DNA from: Zygaena filipendulae
Lineage: Eukaryota > Arthropoda > Insecta > Lepidoptera > Zygaenidae
Assembly (NCBI GenBank): GCA_907165275.2
Contig: OU015652.1
Span: forward strand, 14,709,001 to 14,773,000
Length of the DNA: 64,000 nt
Reading direction: 5' to 3'
Under the pieces are notes generated by a model. That model saw only the letters and a program-made list of their open reading frames with translations, did no database searches and was not told the DNA's origin. Every line of letters starts with the position of its first letter. Position 1 is the stretch's first letter. Positions 1 through 12,498 of this stretch are shown here, piece by piece. The position numbers and the translations under genes were made by a program.

Positions 1-1214
1 TCTTGCTGAATTGTTCTTGAATAGAATTAAAAGTTTATTAATAACAAATCCATAACAATTAAAAGTTGTTTTTAAGTACTTATAAAGTAAAAAGCTATGA
101 GCCTCAAAAATACATATTATCATTAACGATCGAAAATTCAACTGTGTACTGAACACACCACAGATTGAACCAACCTAACAATACTTCATAGTATTACATT
201 TTCTTCCTATCTTTCTGTCTCTACATTGGCCTATACAGTTCCGTAGGTAGGTATACCATGATATTATAATCTGTTTGGCGACTGTACCAATGAGGAATCA
301 CAACAGATTCGATTAGCTCGCATTACGGGCTGGCAATATGGCTGGTTCGTTCGGAAATCGCTGCTTATCAGCGGATATCGGACACCTAAGCCTCGTCACT
401 CGACTGGCGCGGTTGTAATTAAAAACGTGCGTTATCTTATCGCGCCGGGGGGCAGAGACGCGTGCTCGCACTAGTGGAGGAAGTTCATGGACACCTACAT
501 ACACACATATACCTGAAGTTAATACTAAAATATGAAGAAGCTTCGTCACTGCCTATAGCCGAAAGTCGAAACTACATAAAAAGAATTTTTAAAACTTTTA
601 TTGAACGTGAATTGATTGCACGGAAATAGTCCGTTTCAAAAATCACAAACCATTTTTTAACCACTCGCTGGCATTCAATTAAGTTGAAATTTTTATGTAA
701 GTTCGATGACAATGCAATATTATAGTACCATCGAGCTGATCTGATGATGGAGCCAGGGTGTAGTAACCGAAACTCCCTGATGGTAAATGGTAGAACCATC
801 GAATTTGGTTTACTTTGTTCTGTGTTCACTCATGCACTTCATAATTAGCACACAGCAAATTAGGAAATTTCATAAGTTTCCATGAATTTTCCATCCCTCT
901 CAATCTCTCACTTTTTGACGTCAGAAACATCGTTTCTGAGCCGGCGGATTCGACGTAAAGCATATTTTGATCAAAGGTCCTGTTTCTATTTAAATTTAAC
1001 TTTGTAATCCGCAAGCAGATGAAAAGGATTTTTATTTAAATTAAATTTCCAATAATGTTTTTTATTTCTACCCAAAAGTTTATGCTAGCACGGTATAATA
1101 ACTTCAACTCTGCTATGCCTCCGGTATACTTAAGTATAATTTTAATGACATGAATCTATTTTCATTTATCTAATCCCTCTAATCTAAATTTTTTATTAAA
1201 ACAGAGACAGCTGT
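1..1214. other. AT-rich non-coding stretch, no gene seen
   Basis: Short open frames here are not conserved-looking and lack any recognisable domain. No RNA gene or repeat family that recurs elsewhere in the window was seen. Confidence 0.6.
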
Positions 1215-1640
1215 ACTAGCTGTAACCCGCGGTTTCAACCGAGTTAATTTCGAAGTTCCAGCAGGAATAGGGATGTTGACTACTATTGAAAATCAAAATT
1301 CTAATTAGTCCGTCAGTTAGAAAATAAAAAAACAATAGACACGTATTTTTTGCTTTTTTAAATAAATTAAAATATACAGAGATAAAGCGCATTAAAGTTT
1401 AGGATGAGGAGGTCGTGACGTCACTAACCGCAAAACCGCCATACAAACTGTCAGAATAGTGACGTCACGCGAAATTTCAACTCGATATATCGCCGTTATT
1501 TTTTGATTACCTACGTAAAAAAAGGAAAAATACGTGTCCAATATTTTTTAATAATCTACAAGACGGACTAAAAAATAAAAATTAGTCAACATGCCCATTC
1601 CGGAATAAAATTCTCTTTTCCTTTTCTGAGAATCGTGTTT
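1215..1640 (-). mobile_element. Helitron-like fragment split by a TIR element
   Basis: It starts with the antisense terminus ACTAGCTG and the CCGCGGTTTCA hairpin arm typical of the repeated Helitron-like family. It breaks off inside the GGAATTCC motif, where a 330-bp TIR element is inserted (1270-1596), and resumes with ATTCCGGAATAAAA. The rest of the element is lost. Confidence 0.7.
1270..1596 (+). mobile_element. Family A TIR element, copy 1 (non-autonomous)
   Basis: About 327 bp with imperfect terminal inverted repeats: GGGATGTTGACTA at the left and the complement of GGGCATGTTGACTA at the right, each followed inward by TAGTCCGTC. No ORF. It carries two GTGACGTCAC palindromes near the centre. 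It sits in a Helitron-like copy with AT on both sides. Five other copies lie in this window. Superfamily unassigned. Confidence 0.75.
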
Positions 1641-1726
1641 GTAATATGTATTTCACAATTAATGCACTCAAGGACAACATAAAAATAAAGAAAGTATAAA
1701 AGTAAACATGTGCAAGGGTCATGCTC

Positions 1727-2035
1727 AGTTGGTTTCACTCGCGTTGATATCGGGATTCCCGCAGGAATTCAGACAGAAACAGATAGAGTTACCCGTAAAC
1801 CTTATTAGAATATTACGAACGATTAAAATAACTTATCCAAATCGGTCTAGCTGTTCTAAAGTAATCAACGAATGATATTTAGTTTGAGTGGTGGTAGTTA
1901 CCTGACTACGTTCAAAACACAGATCACAGATGAACTATACGGTATCTATCTATGTAGGTGGATTTTGTCAAGGTCAGCATCTAGAGTCAATTCCCGAGGG
2001 AATTCCGAAGTTCACGGGGTGAAACAGCCAACAAA
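1727..2035. repeat. Degenerate Helitron-like fragments
   Basis: Two eroded pieces: an antisense piece at about 1727-1810 (GGTTTCACTCGCGTTGAT, CCCGCAGGAATTC) and a sense-strand piece at about 1985-2035 (CGAGGGAATTCCGAAG followed by GGGGTGAAACAGC). Confidence 0.5.
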
Positions 2036-2267
2036 AACACTAAGATAAATTTGTCGACTGTAATAACTGAACACTTGTGCTTTCGGAGCACTAATGTAAA
2101 ATAAAATTATGAATTAGGATTAAGATGCGTTTTAATGATAGCTATAAACTATCTTTACTAAAATAAAAGAGTTCTTTCGCGATTCTGTACTATGAATATT
2201 TTTAACAAAAATTTACAGGGGGTGATAAAAGAAAAGTAACCAACCATAAAAAAAGGGTTTTTTAAAT

Positions 2268-2467
2268 TCTTTGCTGTCTGTCTGTCTGTCTGTGTGTTCG
2301 CGATAATCTCTTGAATCTACTGAACGGATTTTCATCCGGTTTACACAGGTAGATTAAGCTTAGCCTGGAGCCTACATACAGGCTTTGTTTCATTGAAATA
2401 GGATGTCGGGAAAAAAAGTCGTTGTATAAAACTTTTCACGCGAGTGAAACCGCGGGGCATAGCTAGT
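2268..2467 (+). mobile_element. Helitron-like non-autonomous element
   Basis: Begins in a TGTC tandem run, continues with ACTGAACGGATTTTCAT, and ends GTGAAACCGCGGGGCATAGCTAGT, which is the family's 3' end (CTAG then T). The usual TCCTACTAATATT start is missing. Confidence 0.65.
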
Positions 2468-2734
2468 AATATAATGTACGAGAAAATTATTTTAAGGGCA
2501 ATGTTCTTTACATAAATCTATGCTAACAGCTGGGCCGGACTGACCTGAAATTTTAATAAAATGTAAATAGTTTGCCTTTATACCTTAAACCTAAGGGTTG
2601 ACGTCCCGGAGCAATTTGTTTTGTAAACGTCAGCGTACCGTCCGCGTGCTCTATAGCAGGCATTCATAAAACATTAACTTGTCCGTCGGTTGAGAAGCGT
2701 ACCCACAATACCAGTTATATATATATATATGTCT

Positions 2735-2806
2735 AGTTGTTGTATACGTATGCTGTAAATCTCTGTGTTGTGTCAAATAAAGTTTTTTCAATTTCAATTT
2801 CAACTT
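2735..2806 (+). repeat. LINE 3' tail remnant with TTTCAA repeats
   Basis: AAATAAAG is followed at once by a TTTCAA-type tandem tail, the pattern of a non-LTR retrotransposon 3' end. No coding part remains. Confidence 0.5.
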
Positions 2807-2871
2807 TAAGGTCGGCGCAGACGCAAACGAATCAAGGTTGTATTTCATACTTCTAACTTATACCTGCTGCG

Positions 2872-2995
2872 GTGGCACCAACTATCGGGATTCATTTATT
2901 TATTTAAGCTTATTGCGCAACATGGTATAAAATGCGGACTTAATGCCACCGTGGCATTCTCTACCAGTCAACCTTGACGATGTTCAAAAAGTGCA
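2872..2995 (-). repeat. LINE 3' end remnant with ATTT tail
   Basis: On the minus strand the sequence runs GGCATTAAGTCCGC, then AATAAGCTTAAATAAATAAATG, a typical lepidopteran LINE 3' end with an AAAT tail. No ORF is preserved. Confidence 0.5.
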
Positions 2996-3403
2996 CTCGG
3001 GCACTCTTGAACTGCCAAATAAAATTCAGTACACATAATCTTGTGGGGTATCATTGGACAGGTGTTAACAAATCATAAATGACGTGGCTGACTGTCAACT
3101 ATTTGGGTGAGATTTGCGCGCGAAAACGAGTCGCCCCTCCAACCAGCCCATCGACACTTCCTTGAAGCAAAAGTTATTATGGTTCTTAGCAATAACTTCC
3201 TTACCAACTTTGGAATACTAAATCCCCCTAACCGCGTCTTACATTGGTAAGGTTAAGGTTGGCACAATCTGCTTTCGTAAATCGGTTCAACGATTAGTAT
3301 AAAAGTGATTATTTGCTCAGTGCCTCCAACTGTTTAATTAAGAGATTCAAAAACACTTTCAGCAAAACTTTATTTGAATGAGATTTTTATGTCGTTTAGA
3401 TAA

Positions 3404-3610
3404 TCCTACTAATATTATAAATGTGAAAGTGTGGATGTTTGGATGTTTGTTACTCGATCACGCAAAAACGGCTGAACGGATTTGGATGAAATTTGGCATG
3501 CACGTTGTCAGAAGTACAGAAAAGGACATAGGGTACTTTTTATCCCGAAATTCCTGCGGGAACTTCGAAATCACCGCGGGTGAAACCACGGGGCACAGCT
3601 AATAGCTAGT
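3404..3610 (+). mobile_element. Helitron-like element, full-length
   Basis: Runs from TCCTACTAATATTATAAA to the 3' hairpin (CACCGCGGGTGAAACCACGG) and GCACAGCTAATAGCTAGT. Termini fit the Helitron rule: 5' TC, 3' CTRR with a hairpin about 10 bp inside, inserted between A and T. The open frame across it (3378-3602) is incidental. Confidence 0.8.
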
Positions 3611-4123
3611 AATACATAAAAAAAAAAAATATAATTTAAAATTCGAAAATTTCAAATTGTCTAAATTTTAAGTTAGAATTTTAACGGTGAAAGAGAAAGT
3701 TTTAGTACGGGACCCTTCACTGTTTGTGTATCCGAAACTTACTTGGCTGGTTTTGTTGTGTATACGAGTGTAGACATACCGATATGAAAAGGTTGCTTCT
3801 GATGGTACGGGTCAATTTGAATGAACCCCTGAAATAGTCAGTAAATTATGCTGGACGAAAAGACGTTTCAATTAACTTTATTGTTAATAAATTGGCCATC
3901 GAATCGAATTGAATAGAATAAAAGCTTAGTAACAAAAACACAATCAATTAGGCAGTGTACCTTAAAAAAAACTTGGTTCAGCGATTAATAAATATTAGCC
4001 TACCTTCCGATTTGGTTTTATTTGTGAATAATTTAAATATACAAAATAGTAATTAATATCTCTCAAGCTATTTTATTTGGAACTTCCTTTGTCTCATTAT
4101 TTACATAGGTACCGATAACGTAA

Positions 4124-4250
4124 TCCATACTAATATTATTTTTAAATGCGAAAGTAACTATGTCTGTCTGTCGGTCTGTCTGTCTTTTACGCTGTCACGC
4201 TTTAACGGCTCAACCGATCTCTGCGGTTTTTTGTGCTATTTTATGTCAAA
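4124..4250 (+). mobile_element. Helitron-like element, 5' part only
   Basis: TCCATACTAATATTA, a TGTC run, then ACGCTTTAACGGCTCAACCGAT; the 3' half with the hairpin is absent. Confidence 0.65.
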
Positions 4251-4964
4251 GTTAAATTTTTGACGAGAAATTTGGAAAATAATTAAAGCAAAAGTTCGTG
4301 TGATCTCGCGACTCGCGTATATTATTCCATTTTGTTATCTGGCAATACCGTCATTCTAAAGTGTCATCATTCTTTTTCAATATCTGTCATTTCGCTGAAG
4401 TGTAAACGTTATTATTAATAATATTGACATGGAACTACAATTAAACGACCCAACCTCAGATAAATATACAGGTCCGTGGACAAAACCCCATCGAGTTTGT
4501 GCTTGTTTGATTGGTCTTGACAAGGACTCTGGTCCTAGATGATAACTTTTTAGTTTAGTTATCTTTTAATGTTTAAACTTGTAATTGTAGGATGCAGGAC
4601 CTTTCCCCAATCGATGATATATTATTAAGAGGGAAACCGACTGACACAGCAGTGTCGTCAAGTTGACGACAAATGGTTCGAGTATAAAATATTAACGTCG
4701 ATTTTATACGCGGGGAGTTAAGTAACCATATAAAACTTTTGCAGTTCAATCGTCGTCGTATAAATTTTAATACTTACTATTTTTATATTTAATAAAATAG
4801 ATTGTTATTGATAATAAAAGTAGCTGATAGTAAAACAAGAGAGTACGTAGGTACTTAACGGTACTAGGTGTTAAAGAATTCAATTGATATTAAATATTAG
4901 GTAGTAAAACTTGTGTTAAAAATGTAAAACTTATATCCTTGCTATTAGTAATTGATATGCTATT
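4251..4964. other. AT-rich non-coding stretch, no gene seen
   Basis: No ORF or recurring repeat seen. Confidence 0.5.
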
Positions 4965-5322
4965 GCGAAATCGTTTGTTTGTTTGTTACGCTTTCAAGCC
5001 TTAACTACTCAAAGGATCATCATAAAATTTTACATAAACGTGATCAGAGATACAGAATAGGACATGGATCTTTTATCCTAGAATTCCTGCGAGAACTCCA
5101 ACATTTAGGTGGGTGAAACCGCGGGAAAAGCTAATCCTTACTAATATTAAAAATGCGAAAGTGAGTTTGTATTTTTGTTACGCTTTCACGCCTCAGCGGC
5201 TCAACTGATCATCATGAAATTGTACATACACGTTTTCAGGTACACAGGGAAGGACACAGGGTACTTTTTATCCCGGAATTCCCATGGGAACTCCGGAATT
5301 ACCGCGGGTGATACAGCAGGGA
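4965..5322 (+). mobile_element. Two Helitron-like copies head to tail
   Basis: The first copy (about 4965-5134) ends GTGAAACCGCGGGAAAAGCTAA. The second starts on the next bases with TCCTTACTAATATTAAAAATGCG and ends near 5322. No spacer separates them, so one 3' end abuts the next 5' start. Confidence 0.7.
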
Positions 5323-5726
5323 GCAGATACATGGGCAAGAACTGATGAGTTTCATTTCGAGTTTGACTTAAGGTGAGTCAACAATCCCGTCAAAGGAGCT
5401 CGAAGTTAGACGAGGGACAAGTTGCAGTTCATCGCGAGGAAGTCAACAAGCCAGGCTTGAGCCGCAGCATCAAAGAGATGGCATCCTAATGGCGGTGAGA
5501 TGGCTGCCGGCTATTTGTGCGACGGACGCCCGGGAAACTATCGGCTGTTTTACGCCTCCATTTATAACCTCCGTCTTATATCCGGGATACCAAATGGTCT
5601 GACGTGGATTTATCGCATTGTGGTAACATCGACTTCAGTTTGTTTTGTCTAGCTGAAGTTAATGACGTCACGACCGCTTCGTTTGAGAAAGCTGTGTAAG
5701 GATGACGTGTTTTATTATAAGTTTTA
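5323..5726. other. Non-coding stretch, no gene seen
   Basis: A moderately GC-rich part around 5395-5560 has no convincing ORF and matches no repeat elsewhere in the window. I could not assign it. Confidence 0.4.
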
Positions 5727-5890
5727 GTACTAGCTATTCTCTCTCGCCGGGTTTCATCCCGTCAATTTTGGAGTTCCCTTATAGGAAGTCCTTGCATGGG
5801 GATAAAAATTACCCTATATATGTATATATTGTTTTAATATATAAAATAGGTAGTTGTTCCCCACCAATTTTGAGATTATCGTAGAAACTG
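5727..5890 (-). repeat. Degenerate Helitron-like copy
   Basis: ACTAGCTATTCTC then GTTTCATCCCG, TTTTGGAGTTCCC and GGGATAAAAATTACCC: an eroded antisense copy. The ORF at 5702-5884 is this repeat, not a gene. Confidence 0.55.
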
Positions 5891-6065
5891 TTACAGAATA
5901 AAAGTACTAAAACCAAAGTATCTCTGAGCCGTATATTTACTTATAAGAGATAGGTACCTACTGTATCTTTATATGAGTAAAGTAATTTTGAAACTCGGTT
6001 TAGTAAGTTCCAGAGATTATCCTACAAACAAAGGAACTTTTCTTCTATTGTACCTATTATATTAT

Positions 6066-6259
6066 ACTAGCTGTGCCCCGCGGTTACAGCCGCACTAATT
6101 TTGGAGTTCCCGCGGAAACTCCGGGATAAAAAGTACCCTATGTCATTCTCTGTACCCCTGACAACGTGCATGCTAAATTTTATCCAAATCCGTTCAGCCG
6201 CTTTTGCGTGATTGAGTAACAAACATCCACATTTTCAAATTTATAATATTAGTAGGATT
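6066..6259 (-). mobile_element. Helitron-like element, full-length
   Basis: From ACTAGCTGTGCCCCGCGG to TTTATAATATTAGTAGGAT with all internal family motifs (GGGATAAAAAGTACCCT, GACAACGTGCATG, TCCGTTCAGCCGC). Confidence 0.85.
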
Positions 6260-6971
6260 AAAATTATAAATTTATATTATAACTTATTCTTCTTATAATA
6301 TTATAATAATATCAAATACCTCTATATTATTTTGTTTTTAAACTCTACAACTTACATAGAAATTATGATTTTCAGGAACTTCTGGTACAAGTTGCGTCAC
6401 CGCTCGGTCTTCATGAATTACAAATCGACCCGTGATTTATCTGAAACAATACGATATAAGCGCCCATAAGATTACGAGTATCGGAAATGATATACAATAA
6501 ACAAAAAACTCCATCCAAAGATCTATTTTATGTATGACAAGGTCACGGAAACCCGTGTTTTATTGGTTTTTTTGTTTTGTTTTCTAGAACCCACGATGCT
6601 ACTCGTGCATAGATTTTGTTTAGATATTTAAGACAAGACGAGGCACTCGCTAGCACGTATATTGCAACAAATTAAGGCACAAAATGTTTGTCCAATTGGT
6701 TACAAAGCTAGGTGGGCAGTGTGCTACAACAGCCTCTCCCCCAAGTACAAAACAAATTGTAAAACAGATATACGTAGGATAAAATGTGATGTGGTTTTAA
6801 ATAAATAAAATCTAAATGACAGACCACTGAACAAGTCCCGAGACTAGTAGTAGGTGATCACTGTAACTTCAATCTATTTCTTAATCCGTTTGAAAATCTA
6901 CACGGCTGATTTTTTGTTTTCTTTTAATGGTATACTATAATATCATTAGATAGATCCAGTCAGTCCTTTTT
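6260..6971. other. AT-rich non-coding stretch, no gene seen
   Basis: No ORF of note and no recurring repeat recognised. Confidence 0.5.
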
Positions 6972-7012
6972 TAACCGACTTCCAAAAAGGAGGAGGTTCT
7001 ATGTTCGATTGT
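6972..7012 (+). repeat. End of the AACCGACTTCC repeat family
   Basis: TTTAACCGACTTCCAAAAAG and GAGGAGGTTCTATGTTCG match the ends at 50030 (same strand) and 20880-20925 (opposite strand). Only the terminal 40 bp are present. Confidence 0.65.
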
Positions 7013-8552
7013 TTGTACGTTGTAGCACAACCGATCAGTTGTAGCACAAATCAATAATAATATTACGTGTGTTTTGTCTTTTGGATTAAATCGGTATTTT
7101 GTCATTATAAGCTTTTTGTTTTTAGCTTTTTAGTTTAATGTTTTTGGAAGTTTGTTTTAGTTTTTTTTGTTAATTTAAATAAATATCATTAGTGTAGTTA
7201 TTGTGGCGTGACTGCACATAAATCGCTGATACCGAGCCAAGGCAACGTGGTACAGCCAGCCTCCGAAAGCTGTAGACATTTGTCAGACTTAGAACTTTAT
7301 TACTATTGTTGTCATTGACACAGTGACATATTATCTGCAGGCCTACTACACTGAAGTCAAACCATATATCTTGTCATGTGAGGTGTTAAGTCTATCCTTA
7401 AATTTATTATGAGCACAAGCGTTAGTTTTGTCGGCGGGGCGCCCCGGGCGGCTGCAGCGCGTCGTCGGATTAAGAACCGCGCCATAAATCCAGGGCGGGC
7501 GGAGTGGTTTCCGCCCTCAAACGTTTATTTTGCACTCAAGTGTAAGGCGTCTTGTTTAGTTTGAGCAGTGTACGAGCGGTTTCTTTTTCTAATGCACATT
7601 CCTCAACGAGGGGTGAGAATACACACAGCCTACATTATGTACTCTCCTCTTAAACAACTGAATCAATCTTTGATTCGTTGTGAAAATTATAGTCTACTTA
7701 TACTGGGAGTTCCTGCGGGAACCTTACCCTTTCTTAGCTAACTTCTACTTTCCATAAACTATCTACGTGTGAAATTTCAAGTTCGTCTGTCACGTAGTTG
7801 TGTTTAGTCAGTGAGTTTGACCTTTCACTTCTATATTATATAGATTCTAGATATAGATCAACTAGCCGGTCCCCGCAGCTTCACACTCAGTTATATAAAC
7901 CATAAACCCTGAAAGTAATATTTATAATTTGCGTGAAAAGAAGAGCCCAAATACCTATCGGTTTCCTTGACTATTAACTTTAAACATGACGGTACTTCCG
8001 TACAAACTGGCATCTCCTTCCCTTATTTTTGCCCCTTAGCAAAAATAAAGATAACGTACATATACATGCACATATTTTTAAAGTTTTTCCTCTGTTCTAT
8101 GCAACGACCCGTTCGTTTGCGGCAATGGAAGTCTCGAAACTATTGTTTTAGTACTGACCACAAAACCTAGCTCGTTGTGAGCGCCCCAAGTTTTTGCCTC
8201 CCCCACGGATACAAGTAACTCCACCTATCGTAAATTGTGGGCGTATCGTGGGGCGTATGAATAGATAATAATACGCGCCCGGCTCTGTCTATCATTTCCA
8301 TCATAAAAAGCAATAAACTCCAGGCACAGAGGTCGTCGACCCGTGTACAATTTGTTCTTGTTTACTCTGTTGTGCGTCGATCGATGTGTGTCCGTCTATT
8401 CAGGTTTATAGCTCGTAAACCTACTCCGAGGGGAGGTCTTTGTTTGCATGACACCGGAACCCTTGTGCGATGATTTATAGCAATAGCAAGCCTCTTACAG
8501 CAGCTTCGCTTGCATCATTCTCTTTGAGGCCCTTCTAATCCGGGACAATATT
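7013..8552. other. Non-coding, with a GC-rich island near 7430-7530
   Basis: Mostly AT-rich with one CpG-rich block (7430-7530, GGGGCGCCCCGGGCGG) that matches no repeat here. No ORF with a recognisable domain. The island could be a regulatory element or 5' non-coding exon, but nothing shows that directly. Confidence 0.4.
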
Positions 8553-8790
8553 TGGACATAGATAAGCAATAGTGTGTTAACCCACATTGGAGAAATTTTG
8601 AGTAAATCGTGTCTTAAAAGTATAGCGCGCTTTTGTGTCAACATTTTTTTTGTTCAATATTTAGTTACATATTTAAGCAATGTAATAAGGTAAACATGTA
8701 ATTAAAAAACGTTCCCCAACTCTCAATAAATTGTTCTGAATCAATAACTTAATTTTGTGGGTTAACATGTTATTGCTTATCTGCGTCCAT
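8553..8790 (+). mobile_element. Family B MITE, copy 1
   Basis: 238 bp with about 33-bp terminal inverted repeats. The left end is TGGACATAGATAAGCAATAG and the right end is its near-complement, both followed inward by TGTTAACCCACA. TT flanks both ends, suggesting a 2-bp target duplication. No ORF. The second copy (20331-20567) is in the opposite orientation. Confidence 0.85.
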
Positions 8791-10284
8791 TTATGCCTTC
8801 CACTAATGGATAAGACCAACTTTTACGAGTCAAACCTTAAAATATTTAACTTCCCCGCCGTGAATTTTTTGTTAGTATAGGTTATATTTATTTCGTCAGA
8901 AGTGAACACAAAACTCCCAGTTTGTTATTCAGTGTTCCAGCTCGCTCGACAAATTTCATTTCCAAAGCGCAATCTGATAAAGGTGTAAAGAAAGAATCCG
9001 TAACGAAAGGGACTTTAAAGATGAAACGTGCGAAAAGCCGTAAATAAAGAACGGTAAGACAGCACGAACGCCGGCGAAAGGGAATCTGAGAGCGGCAAAT
9101 GGAAAATTAAATATCTTTATAACTGAAATACCTACCGTGCTTCAAAGCCGTGGGAGATGTTCACACTGAAATGGGTTCAGTTTAAAAGAAAATATTATAT
9201 CGCAAAAGAAAAACTGGATTATCTTTCGAGTGGAAGCCGCTCGAGTGGTTCGACGTTCGCATTCTTTCGTGCTGTGTACAGATGGGGAAACGGAAGTATC
9301 CTCGATGATCTAGCGGGGTGTGTAATGCATCGGTTCCTCACCCCACCACTAGCAAACGCCAGTACTCAGTACTACAGACACAGTCGTTTCGCTGAAAAAA
9401 CATGACGGATCGTGATAAGGAAAATATCATTAAAATAACACCAACTACACAAGAACAGAAGGAGGTTTTGTGAGAGATTAACTTAACTGAAAGTGCTGAA
9501 ACAATATAATCGCCCACTGTGCTATTAAATCGAGTGCTCCGTTATACTTAAGCTAACTTGATTATAAAAGCAAAGAGATAATAAAACAAAAGAAAGTTTA
9601 TTCTTAAAATTTATAAAAATACTCGTAAATTCAACTCTGTCGTTTTTTTAATAAATGCTGCTCAAAACAAGAAACAATCATATTTCTTCGCTCTACAAAT
9701 TGGTACTAGCAAACTTTTGTACAGAAACAAGCGAGGAGATGCCACTTCTCCGAGGTTTATGTGCACAATCATGCATCTTTGAAAAGGGTAGATATATTTT
9801 TGTTTCGTATACGAAATTTGCATATTACAATGCCGGTTGTTTGTCATAGCAGACTTGGGAATATATTTGAGGAGGCTTAGACCTTCGTCCAAATTAGATT
9901 ACATTCGTCTCTTAGGAAGATTCCTATACTAGAAACCCTCCGAAGGTTCATAACTTTGTCTCGGAATAAAGATATATCCACTTTGTCACGTAGACTATGA
10001 TGTTTATCGTCTTGTGCTCCGTATCTAGGTTACACGATATTGTTGTAAGTTACATAATATTACAATATTTGCACACTAGTTGCAAACTTGCGCGAGGTGA
10101 TTAATTTTGTTTTCAATTTAGTTTGACTTTTGGTCGACTTATAAACGTGATTGATATACATACAATTAGTTGTGTAAGTATAGTAATACATCACAGGCGT
10201 GTAGGGTCAGATTAATTGACATTGACAGTTGAGTGGGTAGAATAGAATTAAGTTAGGGGATGAAAATTTGACGGCAAATTATTA
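8791..10284. other. Non-coding stretch, no gene seen
   Basis: Open frames at 9157-9405 and 9655-9892 have no recognisable domains and overlap on both strands, so I do not call them genes. Confidence 0.5.
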
Positions 10285-10606
10285 GGGATGTTGACTACTA
10301 TGGAAAATCAAAATTCTAATTAGTCCGTCAGTTAGAAAATAAAAAAAATGGACACGTATTTTTTGCTTTTTTAAATAGATTAAAATATACAGAGATAAAG
10401 CGCTTTAAAGTTTAGGATGAGGAGGTCGTGACGTCCCTAACCGCAAAACCGCCATACAAACTGTCAGAATAGTGACGTCACGCGAAATTTCAACTCAATA
10501 TATCGCCGTTATTTTTTGATTGCGTAAAAAAAGAAAAAAATACGTGTCCAATATTTTTTAATAATCTACAAGACGGACTAAAAAATAAAAATTAGTCAAC
10601 ATGCCC
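10285..10606 (+). mobile_element. Family A TIR element, copy 2
   Basis: Same length, orientation and termini as copy 1 (GGGATGTTGACTAC ... TTAGTCAACATGCCC). ATT borders both ends. One central motif has decayed to TGACGTCC; the other TGACGTCA is intact. Confidence 0.85.
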
Positions 10607-10997
10607 ATTAAACCAATATTTTTGAGAAAATCATTAAGCTCTGGAAAAGATAAAAGGAGATCGTAAAGGCTATCTTTTGTGTGATTTGCGAATAGATTTA
10701 TAATTATTACATATCTTTATATATTCATATTATATTTATAAACTTTATTCATTTTTATTTTTGTCACAATTTATGATTCAGAATTTTTATTAAAGTCGTG
10801 GGAATACTAATTTCAAATGCAGCCGGATTCCACTATATTTCTTAAATATCTCAATATCCATACAAATCCGTCTGTAACATGTTATTAATATGTACATTAT
10901 ATTTATGAATTCTTAAATATTTTTAAAAAAATTCTAAACATTCCCTCTAAATAGTTCATGTGAGTATTATAGTTGTGAAGTTTTCCATAATACTATT

Positions 10998-12288
10998 TTT
11001 TTTTTTTTATTTTCAAAATTCTTTATTAGGCAATAAAACATTACATCACAGATTAGTGCTAGACCTAATTGTAATGAACATAATAATTATTTAGTTCACA
11101 GGCTGTAACGCCTAATAGAACCTCTTAACAATGTAAATTTAGAGCTAATTAAATCATATATTTGAAATTAAATTAATTATAAAATGCACATACCTATATG
11201 TTTATAGTTGCTACATGTGCAAACTATATCCGTGGAAATAAAACGACATAGTAAATATTGTAAATCAGTAAACCTATTGCAACAAACACCATAAATAAAT
11301 GTGGATGCGTAAAAAATTATCTAATTAACTAATCATAAATTAAAATTGCTGGATTACTAATGCCAAAAAATTAATACAATATATTAATAAAATTTATGTC
11401 GGGTAAGAATAAAACGACCGGACGGGTCGCGGGCATTTGGAATGATTGACGTCACCCATTGTCCCTGTGTAAGAAATAGTGATGGGGCAGGCGGTACCGA
11501 CCATATTTATCGATAAATGGTAAATTATGTAATCTTGTCCGACCGATATTGCGGACAAGGATATTAGGATTCTTTGGGTTTTTATCAAGATAAAATTTTT
11601 CGGATTGTTTAAGAACAAATGTTTTGATCATGGGCAACGCTATTCGATGTTGCAAATATTTAAGGTTATATTTGAATGAGGTATTATAAGCAATTTTTAC
11701 AGCCTTATTTTGGACAACCTGTAACAGATTATAATTCGTGTCAGAAGTACTGCTCCAGACCGGGCAGGCATACGTCATGCATGGCCTAATCAGGGATGTA
11801 TACAATTTAATCTTCATGACACTGCTAAGCTTAGATTTACGATTCATAATTGGGCCCAAAGCACCTAACGCCCTTAAGCCCCTAGTTCGCATTTTACTGA
11901 CGTGAGAGGACCAGTTAAGTTTTCTGTCCATAACTACTCCTAGGTATTTAACGGATGTCTGCCAAGGGATGCTACAGCCAGCAAACTTGAGGGTCCTAAC
12001 GGGTAAGCTCCGCATTCTGCTGAATAGTATAGCTTCGGTTTTGCTCCCGTTAAGTTTTAATTTCCAAGCACAGAAATATTCGTGAAGTGACTCAAGGGAT
12101 AGTTGCAGCCGTGAGATAATTAAATCGGTATCTGAGGAAGATGTAAAAGAAGCCGTGTCATCAGCGTAGCAGGCAAGATGAGTACGCGCTTGCCTGGGCA
12201 TATCATTCACATATAGGAGAAAAAGCAATGGGCCAAGAACTGATCCCTGTGGGATACCAGCGGGAATAGGATGGAGATTGGATTCAGC
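10998..12288 (-). mobile_element. 5'-truncated Jockey-type LINE with target duplication
   Basis: The element reads leftward and ends in a poly-A tail (T run at 10998-11009). The 9-bp duplication AATACTATT flanks it at 10989-10997 and 12289-12297. It is truncated within the reverse transcriptase gene, keeping the RT C-terminal part and about 450 bp of 3' UTR. Typical target-primed insertion with 5' truncation. Confidence 0.9.
11452..12288 (-). CDS. LINE reverse transcriptase, C-terminal fragment
   Basis: An open frame of 279 codons to the stop, with no start because the element is truncated at 12288. The first codons read IPAGIPQGSVLGPLLFLLYV, a conserved RT block. The catalytic motif YADDT follows about 40 codons later, then the thumb-like KYLGVVMD and PVWSSTSD blocks typical of Jockey-clade LINEs. 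The first catalytic aspartate block and the endonuclease are missing, so it cannot be active alone. The uninterrupted frame suggests a fairly recent insertion. Assignment to Jockey rather than a sister clade is by motif memory. Confidence 0.85.
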   Translation of the reverse strand, partial: AESNLHPIPAGIPQGSVLGPLLFLLYVNDMPRQARTHLACYADDTASFTSSSDTDLIISRLQLSLESLHEYFCAWKLKLNGSKTEAILFSRMRSLPVRTLKFAGCSIPWQTSVKYLGVVMDRKLNWSSHVSKMRTRGLRALGALGPIMNRKSKLSSVMKIKLYTSLIRPCMTYACPVWSSTSDTNYNLLQVVQNKAVKIAYNTSFKYNLKYLQHRIALPMIKTFVLKQSEKFYLDKNPKNPNILVRNIGRTRLHNLPFIDKYGRYRLPHHYFLHRDNG

Positions 12289-12498
12289 AATACTATTATA
12301 TGTTACAATTTACTATTTATTAATGGCTAAAATATTTTACTAATGCCTAAGAAACTGTCTTTAATGTGCGGGGAAAAATCTTACGTCGCTGAAAAGGAAT
12401 ACGTCCACTTTATTATGAGGAAGGGTAACGTTTTATACTGCACTTCTTCTTTATCGTTGGACCGACGACGAGCGATGCTCTTACTCGGGACTCACACT

